Part shown: one piece after another, positions 42,681 through 51,609 of the stretch
Numbering within the stretch: the first letter of the stretch is position 1
Layout of the letters: each line of letters starts with the position of its first letter
Assembly: GCA_017484005.1 (NCBI GenBank)
Contig: JAFUTY010000054.1
Coordinates: 26,222 to 90,221 of the forward strand
Direction of reading: 5' to 3'
Source: Selenomonadaceae bacterium
GTDB lineage: Bacteria; Bacillota; Negativicutes; Selenomonadales; Selenomonadaceae
DNA length: 64,000 nt
The notes under the pieces: generated by a model
What the model was told of the DNA's origin: nothing
The model's database searches: none
What the model saw: the letters and a program-made list of their open reading frames with translations, nothing else
Program-made: the position numbers and the translations under genes

Positions 42681-43442
42681 TCACCTCAAACCGAAAATTC
42701 CTTCAAGATATTTTTTCAGATCCACAGAAATCGGCATGAAATATAGACTTCCATCATGCTTTTCAGCGAAATCCATCGTCTTTTTTGCGAGATTCACATT
42801 CCACTCGAACGATTCTGAAAATCCTTGAGTGAAAACGACGCGATTTTTCCGCTCCCAATAGCTTAACATGCTTGACGACAGAATTGGAGATATTCCCCAA
42901 TAAATTTCGTCATGAGGAAGCATTCCGTCGAGCATGTCAAAATACATTTCCGCGAATCGCAAATCATAAAACGGCTGAGTGAAAAATCCAGAACATCCAG
43001 CCTGCAATTTCCGCTCGATTCGATAAAGTTCGTCGCGCATTCCAGACCGATATTGATCCAAGCCGCAATAAATCTTGACGTTCGGCAGTTCATCTTTGAA
43101 TTTTCGAATTACGTCTGTCGTTTGAGTTGGATAGACGATGTGCTCGGCGACTTGCGGAGGATCTCCTTCAATTATCAAGACTTCCGTGAGTGAATTTTCT
43201 TCGAATGCAGATTTCATCGGGAGTTCTTTTGTCAAGTCGATATCCATTGCGCGAATGTGTGGAATTGCAGATTTGAAAAATTGTTTGGCGATTGGCGCGG
43301 CATCCCATGGACGAAATTTCAGTCTAAACAGATCCGGAAAATTTATCAAATCGATTTGATCTTTGTATTTCGAGACGAGTTGCAATTCCTCGAGCAATGA
43401 ATCTTTGTCACGCTGCACCAGTTCGAATGATGTTCTTCTCAA
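42681..43442 (-). CDS. Methylenetetrahydrofolate reductase-like protein (short form)
   Basis: This protein has 253 residues, some 30-40 fewer than usual MetF. It starts at TTG 43442, nine bases after AAGGAG. Family features seen are the barrel strands RAMDIDLTKELPMKSAFEENSLTEVLIIEGDPPQVAEHIVYPTQT (with the GDPP loop), KIYCGLDQYRSGM, LQAGCSGFFTQPFYDLRFAEMYFDML and IYWGISPILSSSMLSYWERKN. The usual first strand of the barrel is short or missing, so FAD use and catalysis need a check. It follows fhs by 13 bases; together they would handle folate-bound one-carbon units. Confidence 0.78.
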   Translation of the reverse strand: MRRTSFELVQRDKDSLLEELQLVSKYKDQIDLINFPDLFRLKFRPWDAAPIAKQFFKSAIPHIRAMDIDLTKELPMKSAFEENSLTEVLIIEGDPPQVAEHIVYPTQTTDVIRKFKDELPNVKIYCGLDQYRSGMRDELYRIERKLQAGCSGFFTQPFYDLRFAEMYFDMLDGMLPHDEIYWGISPILSSSMLSYWERKNRVVFTQGFSESFEWNVNLAKKTMDFAEKHDGSLYFMPISVDLKKYLEGIFGLR

Positions 43443-43455
43443 AATTTACCACTCC

Positions 43456-45123
43456 TTAAAATAATCCGGTGATTTTTCCTGTGTTGTCGATATCCATATT
43501 TTCTGCGGCAGGATGTTTTGGAAGTCCTGGCATCGTCAAAATGTTTCCAGTCAATGCAACGATGAATCCAGCTCCAGAAGAAATTTTCAATTCGCGAACG
43601 GTGATTTTGAAATTCCGAGGACGTCCAATTTTATCTGTATCGTCAGACAACGAATTTTGAGTCTTCGCAATGCATATCGGAAGTTTATCAAATCCCAATG
43701 ATTCAATTTGCCGAAGATCTTTCAATGCTTGAGACGTCAAAATGATTCCATCAGATCCATAAACTTTTCGAGCGATGTTTTCCAATTTCGATTCAATTGA
43801 CTCCGAAAGATCGTACATGAATTGGAAGTTTGATGATTTTTCAACTGCCTCACAAACCTTTTGTGCGAGATCTATTCCGCCTGATCCTCCCTTTGCAAAG
43901 ACTTCAGATCTAGCGATTGATACTCCCAATTCTGAACATTTTTGCTCGATTAATTTCAATTCTTCCTCGCGATCTGTCGGGAATAAGTTCAATGCTATGA
44001 CGATTGGAAGTCCAAACGTTTGAATTGTCTCGATGTGTTTCTGAAGATTTTCAAAACCGCGAGATAATGCATCGAGATCGAATGTATCGAGTTGAGATTT
44101 TGAGATTCCGCCATGCATTTTCAACGCACGAATCGTTGCGACTATTACAACTGCGTCGGGATGTATTCCCAATTGTCGACATTTTATATCGAGAAATTTT
44201 TCTGCGCCGAGATCTGCTCCAAATCCCGCTTCAGTTATCAATATTTCTGAAAGTTTCAACCCCAGCGTTGTCGCGAGTATCGAATTGCAACCGTGAGCGA
44301 TGTTTGCAAATGGCCCTCCATGAATCAATGCCGGCGTTCCTTCCAATGTTTGTACTAGATTCGGCTTGATCGCGTCTTTAAATAAAAGTGTCAATGCTCC
44401 TGTCACGTTCAAATCTTCCGCATGTATCGGTTTTCCGTCGAATGTATATCCTATCAAAATTTTTCCGAGTCGAGATTTTAAATCTTCCAAATCCTTCGAT
44501 AGACATAAAATCGCCATCATTTCTGACGCGACTGTTATATCAAATCCAGATTCGCGCGGAATTCCATGAATCTTTCCGCCTAGTCCAATAACGATATTTC
44601 GCAAAGATCGATCGTTCAAATCTAAGACGCGTTTCCATAATATTCGACGCGGATCGATTCGCAATTCGTTCCCCTGCTGCAGGTGATTATCTATGCACGC
44701 CGCTAAAAGATTGTGCGCGCTTGTCACTGCGTGGAAATCCCCCGTGAAATGCAGATTGATATCCTCCATCGGTGCAACTTGCGCGAATCCCCCTCCCGCC
44801 GCTCCGCCTTTCAATCCAAAACAAGGCCCTAAAGATGGCTCTCTCAATGCAACGGCAGATCTTTTTCCGATTTTTCGAAGAGCATCAGCAAGTCCGATCG
44901 ATGTTGTCGTTTTTCCCTCGCCAGCCGGAGTTGGATTTATCGCTGTCACGAGAACTAATTTTCCATTCGGTTTTGATTCGAGATCCTCAAAAATTCGCAG
45001 ATCTATTTTCGCTTTTGATTTTCCATATGGCTCGAGAAATTCTTCCGAGACTCCCAATTTTTCAGCGATCGCCGAGATTTTTTCAAGTTGAGTCGATTGC
45101 GCAACTTCTATATCAGACTTCAC
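43456..45123 (-). CDS. fhs: Formate-tetrahydrofolate ligase
   Basis: Fhs joins formate to tetrahydrofolate using ATP. It has 555 residues, the family length. The nucleotide loop [18 protein letters not shown] is at about residue 65, followed by [38 protein letters not shown], the family signature, and [20 protein letters not shown]. The start is GTG 45123 after AAGGAG. It is the first gene of the operon fhs-metF-lptA-DUF2939-serC and probably feeds serine/glycine and purine metabolism. Confidence 0.96.
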   Translation of the reverse strand: MKSDIEVAQSTQLEKISAIAEKLGVSEEFLEPYGKSKAKIDLRIFEDLESKPNGKLVLVTAINPTPAGEGKTTTSIGLADALRKIGKRSAVALREPSLGPCFGLKGGAAGGGFAQVAPMEDINLHFTGDFHAVTSAHNLLAACIDNHLQQGNELRIDPRRILWKRVLDLNDRSLRNIVIGLGGKIHGIPRESGFDITVASEMMAILCLSKDLEDLKSRLGKILIGYTFDGKPIHAEDLNVTGALTLLFKDAIKPNLVQTLEGTPALIHGGPFANIAHGCNSILATTLGLKLSEILITEAGFGADLGAEKFLDIKCRQLGIHPDAVVIVATIRALKMHGGISKSQLDTFDLDALSRGFENLQKHIETIQTFGLPIVIALNLFPTDREEELKLIEQKCSELGVSIARSEVFAKGGSGGIDLAQKVCEAVEKSSNFQFMYDLSESIESKLENIARKVYGSDGIILTSQALKDLRQIESLGFDKLPICIAKTQNSLSDDTDKIGRPRNFKITVRELKISSGAGFIVALTGNILTMPGLPKHPAAENMDIDNTGKITGLF

Positions 45124-45144
45124 AAAATCATCTCCTTAATTTAA

Positions 45145-45187
45145 AAAAGAGTCGAGAGATCTATTGAAATCTCCCGACTCCATTTTT
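45145..45187 (-). terminator. Terminator of the cysE-cysS operon
   Basis: GAGTCG.GAGAT pairs with ATCTC.CGACTC (45149-45181). Read leftward it ends in six T. It separates cysS from fhs. Confidence 0.88.
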
Positions 45188-45188
45188 T

Positions 45189-46652
45189 TCAAATTCGTTT
45201 CCAATGTACATCGCCGTTCGGCATGTCTTCTAGCGCGATTCCTAGCTCTTTCAACGCGTCGCGAATTTCATCCGCAAGCTCCCAATTCTTTTTCGCGCGA
45301 GCCTCTTGACGCAGTCCGATTATCAAATCCATTAGATTGTTCGCAAGCTGACCGTCCTCTGGCAACTCGACTTCTTGCTCCAAAATTCCTAGCATGTTTG
45401 TCATTTTTGTAAACAGCCCCGCTACATGTTCAAAATTCGCCGGATCGTAGATCTCCTTTTCCAACACCACATTTTGATAATAAACGTTGATTTCTTTCGA
45501 TAGTGCAAAGACTGATGCCAATGCTAGCGCGGTGTTGAAATCGTCGTCCATTGCATCGCAAAAGTCTTGATATATCATTCGCGCGTGATCTCTGAATGTT
45601 TGTGCGAGATTCGTTGAAATTTTTTCCGGACGTGCTAACAATGTTTTGATGTAATCTTTCGTCGTTTGAAGTCTTGCGAGCGATTTTTGAGCCTCTTTCA
45701 GCCGTTCTTCCGAAAAATCGAGTGGAGATCTGTAGTGCGTTCCGAGCATAAAAAATCTCACAACTTCGCCTGGATACTTTGCCAAAATATCTTTCAGTGT
45801 GAAAAAATTATTTTTGACTGTGCTCGCTTTTTCAGTCGATTTGCTCGCTTTTTCATTGTTTATCGTGATGAATCCATTATGCAGCCAATATTGTGCAAAT
45901 GAATGCTCGTCGCCGATGTAACATTGAGATTGAGCGATTTCGTTCTCATGATGTGGGAAAATTAAATCTGAACCGCCGCCATGAAAATCGAACTTTTCGC
46001 CGAGATATTTCAATGACATCGTTGAACATTCAATGTGCCAGCCTGGACGTCCCTTTCCAAATGGCGAATCCCAAGACGGCTCACCAGGTTTTGACGACTT
46101 CCATAGCGCGAAATCCATGGGATGATGCTTGCGATTATCGATGTCAACTCTCGCGCCAGCCTGCATATCCTCCAATTTTCGACCGCTCAATTTTCCATAA
46201 TTCGGATCTTTTTCGACGCTGAAAAATACGTCCCCATTGTCAAGTTTATACGCGAATCCTTTATCTATCAAGCCCTGTATCACCGTGATAATGTCGTCCA
46301 TCGTCTCGGAAACGCGTGGATATGTGTCTGCATGCTTGACGTTCAGCGCGTCCATCGCCTCAAAATACGTCGCGATGTATCGATCCGATATCTTTTTCCA
46401 ATCGACGCCCTCCTCGTTCGCCGCCGCGATTATTTTGTCGTCGACGTCTGTGAAATTCTGAATATATACCACGCGATAATCATTTTGCTTGAAATATCGA
46501 CGCACGATATCCCAAAAAATGAATGGGCGCGCGTTGCCGATGTGCGGATCGCTATACGGCGTGATTCCGCAACAATATATCGATACTTCACCTTTTTGTA
46601 GCGGATAAAAGATTTCCTTCTTCTTCGTCATCGTGTTGTAAACCTTGAGCAT
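45189..46652 (-). CDS. cysS: Cysteinyl-tRNA synthetase with an insertion in the KMSKS loop
   Basis: CysS charges tRNA-Cys. The start is ATG 46652 after AAAAGGAG, giving 487 residues. The zinc-binding CCG, the HIGH-type PHIGNARPF and [12 protein letters not shown] are normal. The second signature differs: the usual Lys-Met-Ser-Lys-Ser is KASKS, followed by a repeat EKAST before NNFFTLKD. A 14-base sequence occurs twice, 21 bases apart, showing an in-frame duplication of seven codons. The first part of the gene overlaps the end of cysE by 65 bases. Confidence 0.93.
   Translation of the reverse strand: MLKVYNTMTKKKEIFYPLQKGEVSIYCCGITPYSDPHIGNARPFIFWDIVRRYFKQNDYRVVYIQNFTDVDDKIIAAANEEGVDWKKISDRYIATYFEAMDALNVKHADTYPRVSETMDDIITVIQGLIDKGFAYKLDNGDVFFSVEKDPNYGKLSGRKLEDMQAGARVDIDNRKHHPMDFALWKSSKPGEPSWDSPFGKGRPGWHIECSTMSLKYLGEKFDFHGGGSDLIFPHHENEIAQSQCYIGDEHSFAQYWLHNGFITINNEKASKSTEKASTVKNNFFTLKDILAKYPGEVVRFFMLGTHYRSPLDFSEERLKEAQKSLARLQTTKDYIKTLLARPEKISTNLAQTFRDHARMIYQDFCDAMDDDFNTALALASVFALSKEINVYYQNVVLEKEIYDPANFEHVAGLFTKMTNMLGILEQEVELPEDGQLANNLMDLIIGLRQEARAKKNWELADEIRDALKELGIALEDMPNGDVHWKRI
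45821..45855 (-). repeat. 21-bp tandem duplication inside cysS
   Basis: TGCTCGCTTTTTCA occurs at 45821-45834 and again at 45842-45855 (plus strand), period 21. It adds seven residues to the catalytic KMSKS loop. Confidence 0.85.
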
Positions 46653-47514
46653 TCTGATTCTCCTTTTCATATGATATCTTTTCGCGTTTCAATTCTTCGA
46701 CTGTCGGCGGAATTCCTTGAGCTGTCGACGCAGGTATCGAATCAACGCGAATCGGTTTTTGAAGTTTTTTCTCCAATATTCGAATTCGATCCTCCAAACG
46801 TTGAATCTGTCGACTCATTGTCTGTATCATTTCCGTCTCCGGATCTGGCAAAATGTTGTGATCCAAATCAACATCTATCTCGTCGCAAAGTTCATTGTAA
46901 ACTTCCGGATCGTTCAAATTATATCCCCGACGCTCGCAAAAATCGATAACCGCGTCGCGATAATCTTCAGCGTTGTGAATCCTTTTTCCGTGCAATACGA
47001 CAACTCGCCCTGGAATTCCTACAACCGTCGCATAGGGCGGCACTTCCTTCAAAACTACAGATCCTGCACCGATTTTCGCATGATCCCCAACTTTGAACGA
47101 TCCCAAGACTTTCGCTCCCGTCGCGATAACTACATTATTTCCAATCGTCGGATGCCGTTTGCCAGTTTCCTTTCCAGTTCCACCGAGCGTCACTCCTTGA
47201 TACAGCGTCACATTTCGTCCGATTTCTGCTGTCTCGCCAATGACTATTCCCGTTCCGTGATCGATGAATAATCCAGCTCCAATTTTCGCGCCTGGATGTA
47301 TTTCGATTCCCGTCAAAAATCTTCCGAGATTCGATAAAAATCGTGCCGCGACAATCCAGCCGTCGAGATATAACGCGTGTGAGATTCGATGTATCCAAAT
47401 CGCATGCAAGCCGGAATAGCAGAATAGCACCTCGAGAATCGATTTTGCGGCCGGATCTCTTTCGAAAACGACGCGAATATCTTTTCGAAGACGCGCAAAC
47501 CATCTAAATTTCAC
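46588..47514 (-). CDS. cysE: Serine O-acetyltransferase with a long C-terminal extension
   Basis: CysE acetylates serine, the first step of cysteine synthesis. I place the start at GTG 47514, six bases after GAGAGGA, giving 308 residues. The left-handed beta-helix catalytic part ends near 190 and holds [47 protein letters not shown] and [22 protein letters not shown]. About 100 residues after this form a helical, charged tail with a coiled-coil stretch ([20 protein letters not shown]); such a tail is not usual. The tail coding sequence overlaps the start of cysS. Confidence 0.92.
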   Translation of the reverse strand: MKFRWFARLRKDIRVVFERDPAAKSILEVLFCYSGLHAIWIHRISHALYLDGWIVAARFLSNLGRFLTGIEIHPGAKIGAGLFIDHGTGIVIGETAEIGRNVTLYQGVTLGGTGKETGKRHPTIGNNVVIATGAKVLGSFKVGDHAKIGAGSVVLKEVPPYATVVGIPGRVVVLHGKRIHNAEDYRDAVIDFCERRGYNLNDPEVYNELCDEIDVDLDHNILPDPETEMIQTMSRQIQRLEDRIRILEKKLQKPIRVDSIPASTAQGIPPTVEELKREKISYEKENQNAQGLQHDDEEEGNLLSATKR

Positions 47515-47515
47515 G

Positions 47516-47992
47516 TCAATTCCTCTCGAGACAACATACTGCATATGCCGCGATTCCCTTGCCTGTTCCGGTGAATCCAAGTCGCTCTTCAGTCGTCGCT
47601 TTAACACTGACGCGATTTATCGGCAAATTCAATATTCGTGAGAAATTTTGTCTCATTTGCTCTCGATATGGTGCGAGTTTCGGACGCTGGGCGACTATCG
47701 TTCCGTCGATGTTGCAGATATAGAATCGATTTTCACGCAACAGTTCGGCGACAAATATCAACAGTTCGAGAGAATTTGCGTCTTTGAATTTTGGATCGTC
47801 GTCCGGAAATAGCTCGCCGATGTCTCCCAATGCTGCCGCGCCTAACAATGAATCCATTATCGCGTGAGTCAAAACATCGGCATCCGAGTGTCCCAATAAG
47901 CCATGCGTGTGTGGAATTTCTACGCCTCCAAGTATCAACTTGCGCCCCTCGACCAATCGATGTACGTCATAACCAAATCCAACGCGATTCAT
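47516..47992 (-). CDS. ispF: 2-C-methyl-D-erythritol 2,4-cyclodiphosphate synthase
   Basis: IspF forms the cyclic diphosphate in the MEP isoprenoid pathway. ATG 47992 overlaps the upstream stop by four bases, and the protein has 158 residues, as usual. Metal ligands are visible in GYDVHRL and the loop [34 protein letters not shown]; the C-terminal [18 protein letters not shown] closes the active site. It is separated from ispD by an unknown gene instead of being adjacent or fused. Confidence 0.96.
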   Translation of the reverse strand: MNRVGFGYDVHRLVEGRKLILGGVEIPHTHGLLGHSDADVLTHAIMDSLLGAAALGDIGELFPDDDPKFKDANSLELLIFVAELLRENRFYICNIDGTIVAQRPKLAPYREQMRQNFSRILNLPINRVSVKATTEERLGFTGTGKGIAAYAVCCLERN

Positions 47993-48402
47993 TTTGTTGA
48001 CTCTGCCCACTTTCTTCCGTATTTTTTGCCATCCTCGCGCACTGCGTCCTCGAAATCTTTGTATGAAAATTCATATTCCATTGATTCGATGAACGGATCG
48101 GACGGCTTGTTGAAAAATTCCGTTTCGATTCCATATTTCTTTGCGACTTCACCGATACAGCCACGTGTCAAGAATGTTCTCCCGCGAATCACTTCAACCG
48201 AGATTCGTGCTTTCAACATCGTCAAAAGTAAATGTTCTTCGATGTCCATTCGATTCATGAAATATTCGTGCGATGTCAGATGTTTCGTTTTTTCTTTCGC
48301 ATCTTGGTATGAAATTTTGAGAACTTCAGCGCATCCTTGACGAAATCCATCTTTCCACCATGAATATTTCGCGTCTTCGATGTTAAATTCAAATAATCCC
48401 AT
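47989..48402 (-). CDS. Unknown protein between ispD and ispF
   Basis: I do not recognise this protein of about 137 residues. The start is one of two adjacent ATG codons; 48402 is better placed after AGGAGG than 48405. It is soluble, mixed charge, with Trp/Tyr-rich start ([24 protein letters not shown]), a central helical region ([25 protein letters not shown]) and a charged end. It overlaps ispD at the start and ispF at the end by four bases, so it is made with both; whether it affects the MEP pathway is unknown. Confidence 0.65.
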   Translation of the reverse strand: MGLFEFNIEDAKYSWWKDGFRQGCAEVLKISYQDAKEKTKHLTSHEYFMNRMDIEEHLLLTMLKARISVEVIRGRTFLTRGCIGEVAKKYGIETEFFNKPSDPFIESMEYEFSYKDFEDAVREDGKKYGRKWAESTK

Positions 48403-49084
48403 CATCGCGCCTCCTAATGAATTCTTTGGCGAATAATAAATCGTCCGGTGTCGTGATTTTGATGTTGCTCGATTCGCTTTCGACTATTTTCACTGGATAT
48501 CCAATTCTTTCAACTAGCGATGAATCGTCAGTTCCTAAAAACTTGTCAGATATCGCCGATTCATATGCTTTTTCAATAATCTCACGTCGAAAGGCTTGAG
48601 GAGTCTGAATTTCCCATAACAAATTTCGAGGAAGTGTTTTATCAACAAATCTTTCAGACGTCGCGATCTTTATTGTATTTTTTTCTGGAACGGCGGCGAT
48701 CGATCCTCCAAATTCTATTGCGGAATCTATAACTCGCTCGATTGTCTCAGTTGATACTAGAGGACGTGCCGCGTCATGAATCAACACGATTTCTGATTCG
48801 GGAGAAAGTTTTTTGATAGCGTTGTAAATTGAGAATTGACGCTCTGATCCGCCCTCGACAATTTGAATCGGTTTTGAAAAATTCTTCGATTCGAGGAGAT
48901 TTTGGATTATTGGAATTTCTTCCTTTGAAACTGCGATTATCATTTTCGAGATTCGATCGATTCTTGCAAATCTTTTTAATGTTTGAACGAGAATCGATTC
49001 TCCTGCCAATTCAAGTAGAATTTTGTTCCGAGCCGCTTTCATTCTTGATCCACGTCCCGCCGCGGGGAAAATCGCTGTTACCAT
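48389..49084 (-). CDS. ispD: 2-C-methyl-D-erythritol 4-phosphate cytidylyltransferase
   Basis: IspD attaches CMP to methylerythritol phosphate. The start is ATG 49084, after GAGAGGG, giving 231 residues. The nucleotidyltransferase loop PAAGRGSRMKAARNKILLELAG opens the protein; VLIHDAARPLVS, GSIAAVPEKNTIK, LWEIQTPQAF and GTDDSSLVE are the other family motifs. It starts a leftward operon with the unknown gene, ispF, cysE and cysS. A terminator lies just upstream, after yacL. Confidence 0.95.
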   Translation of the reverse strand: MVTAIFPAAGRGSRMKAARNKILLELAGESILVQTLKRFARIDRISKMIIAVSKEEIPIIQNLLESKNFSKPIQIVEGGSERQFSIYNAIKKLSPESEIVLIHDAARPLVSTETIERVIDSAIEFGGSIAAVPEKNTIKIATSERFVDKTLPRNLLWEIQTPQAFRREIIEKAYESAISDKFLGTDDSSLVERIGYPVKIVESESSNIKITTPDDLLFAKEFIRRRDDGII

Positions 49085-49120
49085 TTTTGAATTCCCTCTC
49101 GATTTTTTCCAAAGTATAAA

Positions 49121-49150
49121 AAAAGATCCCCGATTTGTCGAGGATCTCAA
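49121..49150 (-). terminator. Terminator after the PIN/TRAM gene
   Basis: GATCCTCGA and TCGGGGATC form the stem around a short loop, followed leftward by seven T; GATCC-core type. Confidence 0.85.
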
Positions 49151-49152
49151 TT

Positions 49153-50301
49153 TTATCGAGGACGAGCGAAGATCATTCTTCCTGCCGCTGTTTGCAATGC
49201 AGATGTAACTTCAACAGATATTTTCCGATTCAGATGTCGATGCCCATTCTCAACGACTATCATTGTTCCGTCGTCTAAATATGCTACTCCTTGACCTGGC
49301 TCTTTTCCATCTTTGACAACTTGAACGAGCATCGTTTCGCCTGGAATCACTACAGGTTTCACAGCGTTCGAGAGTTCATTGATATTCAGAACTTCGACGC
49401 CGCGGAGCTGTGCAACTTTGTTCAGATTGAAATCGTTTGTCAAAATTTTTCCATTGACTTCACTCGCCAACCTGACTAATTTCGCATCGACTTCTTGAAT
49501 TTCGGGATAATCTGTGTTTCCAATTTCTACGTGAATCTTAGATCCAGTTCGAATTCGCTGCAGAATATCCAATCCACGACGTCCGCGAATTCTCTTCAAT
49601 GAATCGGCAGAATCAGCGATGTGCTGCAATTCTTCCAATACAAATCCAGGAATCAACAAAGTTCCTTCAAGAAATCCAGTTTCGCAAATATCAGCGATTC
49701 GTCCATCGATTATCACGCTTGTATCTAGAAGTTTGTAATTCGTCGATCCCAATTCGATTTTTGGAATTTCAAGAGGGATTTCTTCAACTTTTTCAGTCTC
49801 AATCTTCGCGTGAGATCTGAATTTGTTCGGTATTGCATCGAATAGACTTGATATCTCACTTCGTTTTTTGATTGTCACATGAAGCCCCAGATAGCCGATG
49901 ATTATTGAAAATACAACGGGAATATAATCACCAACGACGGGGATTTTCGCGAATGAATAGCTTAATAAATTTGCGATTATAAGTCCAATTGCCAGCCCTG
50001 CCGCTCCAGCTATCACATCAGGCACAGGCATTATTCCGAGTTGTTTTTCGACGAATATTGAAAAGAGTTTGAGTTTGCGGATTAGGAATGGAGACAGCAG
50101 CCATCCACTGACTCCACCTAATATTCCGCCCGTCAACACACAAATCAGACTTGCGAGCGTCGTTTCAAAGATTTCGATATCCATGGAGAAAAATTCTTCG
50201 CTGATGTATGTTGCGAGAAGTGGGCTTGCGAGTCTTAACAGTGTTGCGAGTGCTATTGCGAGAAATAGAGTTATCAATAGCCGGAGAGTTTTATCGAGCA
50301 T
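49153..50301 (-). CDS. yacL: PIN/TRAM domain membrane protein (YacL-like)
   Basis: This 382-residue protein has four N-terminal membrane helices (about 5-150), then a PIN nuclease-like domain (about 195-300) with the acidic residues of LLDTSVIIDGRIADI, VLEELQHIADS, and KILTNDFNLNKVA. A TRAM RNA-binding domain closes it (VVIPGETMLVQVVKDGKEPGQGVAYLDDGTMIVVENG). Such proteins are predicted membrane-bound ribonucleases; the exact target is unknown. It lies downstream of carD, as in many Firmicutes. Confidence 0.92.
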   Translation of the reverse strand: MLDKTLRLLITLFLAIALATLLRLASPLLATYISEEFFSMDIEIFETTLASLICVLTGGILGGVSGWLLSPFLIRKLKLFSIFVEKQLGIMPVPDVIAGAAGLAIGLIIANLLSYSFAKIPVVGDYIPVVFSIIIGYLGLHVTIKKRSEISSLFDAIPNKFRSHAKIETEKVEEIPLEIPKIELGSTNYKLLDTSVIIDGRIADICETGFLEGTLLIPGFVLEELQHIADSADSLKRIRGRRGLDILQRIRTGSKIHVEIGNTDYPEIQEVDAKLVRLASEVNGKILTNDFNLNKVAQLRGVEVLNINELSNAVKPVVIPGETMLVQVVKDGKEPGQGVAYLDDGTMIVVENGHRHLNRKISVEVTSALQTAAGRMIFARPR

Positions 50302-50310
50302 ATAACCACC

Positions 50311-50799
50311 TCAAATTCGCGGGCGTTCCAATATTTCGGCGATCCATGACACGACTTCTTCTTCACTTTGATTTTTGGCGAACATCAGCTCACTAATCAA
50401 TATCTGTCGTGAGAGTTCTAATAATCGACGTTCTCCCGCGGAAATCTTTTTCTTGCGATCTTGCAGTTCGAGATTCCGCACGATTGCCGCGATATCAAGC
50501 AGATCTCCATCTTTCATTCGCGCAAGTGTTGCATGATATCGTTTATTCCAGCCGCCTGCCTGTGATTCCGGCTCGCCCTGTAATACTTTTTCGATTTCGT
50601 CAACTTCTGCCTGACCGATCACATCGCGCAGTCCTAATTTATCGAGGGAATCGAGGGGCAGCATGACTTTGAGATTTCCCATTGGCATATCCAATACATA
50701 ATATGATTTTTCTTCGCCATTGATTTCATTTTTTTCGACGCCGGCGATTGTTCCTGCCCCATGCATTGGATATACCACCACATCACCGATCTTCAACAT
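50311..50799 (-). CDS. carD: CarD-family transcription regulator
   Basis: CarD proteins bind RNA polymerase near the -10 region and stabilise open complexes. This copy has 162 residues. The N-terminal Tudor-like domain starts FKIGDVVVYPMHGAGTI-like (here LKIGDVVVYPMHGAGTIAGVEKNEIN), with YYVLDMPMGNLKVMLPLD next; the C-terminal DNA-binding helices include RYHATLARMKDGDLLDIAAIVRNL and SAGERRLLELSRQILISEL. It is followed by yacL. Confidence 0.95.
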   Translation of the reverse strand: MLKIGDVVVYPMHGAGTIAGVEKNEINGEEKSYYVLDMPMGNLKVMLPLDSLDKLGLRDVIGQAEVDEIEKVLQGEPESQAGGWNKRYHATLARMKDGDLLDIAAIVRNLELQDRKKKISAGERRLLELSRQILISELMFAKNQSEEEVVSWIAEILERPRI

Positions 50800-50806
50800 T
50801 TATCTA

Positions 50807-51517
50807 TCACTTCCTTTCGATTATATCTCGAATGACAACGCTGGCGATAATCAATCCGGCGACAGAGGGAACGAATGAAATAGATCCGGGGACAGAGCGT
50901 CGAGTGTTGGAAGTAGTAGAATCGCCTTGAGGAGTTTCTTTGGAATATACAACTTTGAGACTAGGAATTCCGCGGCGTCGAAGTTCATGTCTGATAACCT
51001 TTGCCAATGGATCTTCGCTCGTTTTGAAAATATCTGTGACTTCGAATTGCGTCGGATCTAATTTTCCAGCTGCTCCCATCGCTGAAACTATAGGGATGTT
51101 TCGATTGTAGCATTCGCAAGCTAGAGATATCTTTCCGCGGACAAAATCGATAGCATCGACAACATACGAGAGATTCTCATGATTAAGGAAGAAATCTTCA
51201 GCGCGAATCGATTCATAAAATTGATCGATCATTTCGACTTTCGCATCGGGATTGATTTGAAGAATTCGATCATGCATGACTTTGATTTTCGAGCGTCCAA
51301 TTGTCGATTCGAGCGCGTGAATCTGTCGATTGATATTCGTTTCATCGATTATATCGTGATCGATCAAAATCAGATTTCCAACTCCCGCGCGAGCCAATGC
51401 TTCCGCTGTGAAAGATCCAACGCCGCCAATTCCAAAAATCGCGACTGTGCTATTTTTGAGAATTTCCATTGATTCATCGCCGATTAAAAGCCGCGTTCGA
51501 TAAAATCTGTCTTCCAT
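50807..51517 (-). CDS. tcdA: tRNA threonylcarbamoyladenosine dehydratase (ThiF/E1-like)
   Basis: TcdA cyclises t6A37 on tRNA with ATP, and belongs to the E1/MoeB fold. It has 236 residues. The nucleotide loop VAIFGIGGVGSFTAEALARAGVGNLILIDHD is at about 26-55, followed by ETNINRQIHAL and YVVDAIDFVRGKISL. The C-terminal part KVVYSKETPQ and GSISFVPSVAGLIIASVVIRDI matches the YgdL/TcdA subgroup rather than MoeB. ATG 51517 follows GGGGAA. It ends seven bases before carD. Confidence 0.92.
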   Translation of the reverse strand: MEDRFYRTRLLIGDESMEILKNSTVAIFGIGGVGSFTAEALARAGVGNLILIDHDIIDETNINRQIHALESTIGRSKIKVMHDRILQINPDAKVEMIDQFYESIRAEDFFLNHENLSYVVDAIDFVRGKISLACECYNRNIPIVSAMGAAGKLDPTQFEVTDIFKTSEDPLAKVIRHELRRRGIPSLKVVYSKETPQGDSTTSNTRRSVPGSISFVPSVAGLIIASVVIRDIIERK

Positions 51518-51609
51518 TTTTTAATTCCCCGATTCAAAAAATTCGAGAGAAAAAATCTTTGATTCATTCTAACTGTTGCGAAAATTTTCCAGAAAAAATT
51601 TCGATCTGC

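Noticed and set aside
46717..47271. 184-codon plus-strand frame opposite cysE
   Set aside because: Antisense shadow; conserved residues belong to CysE.
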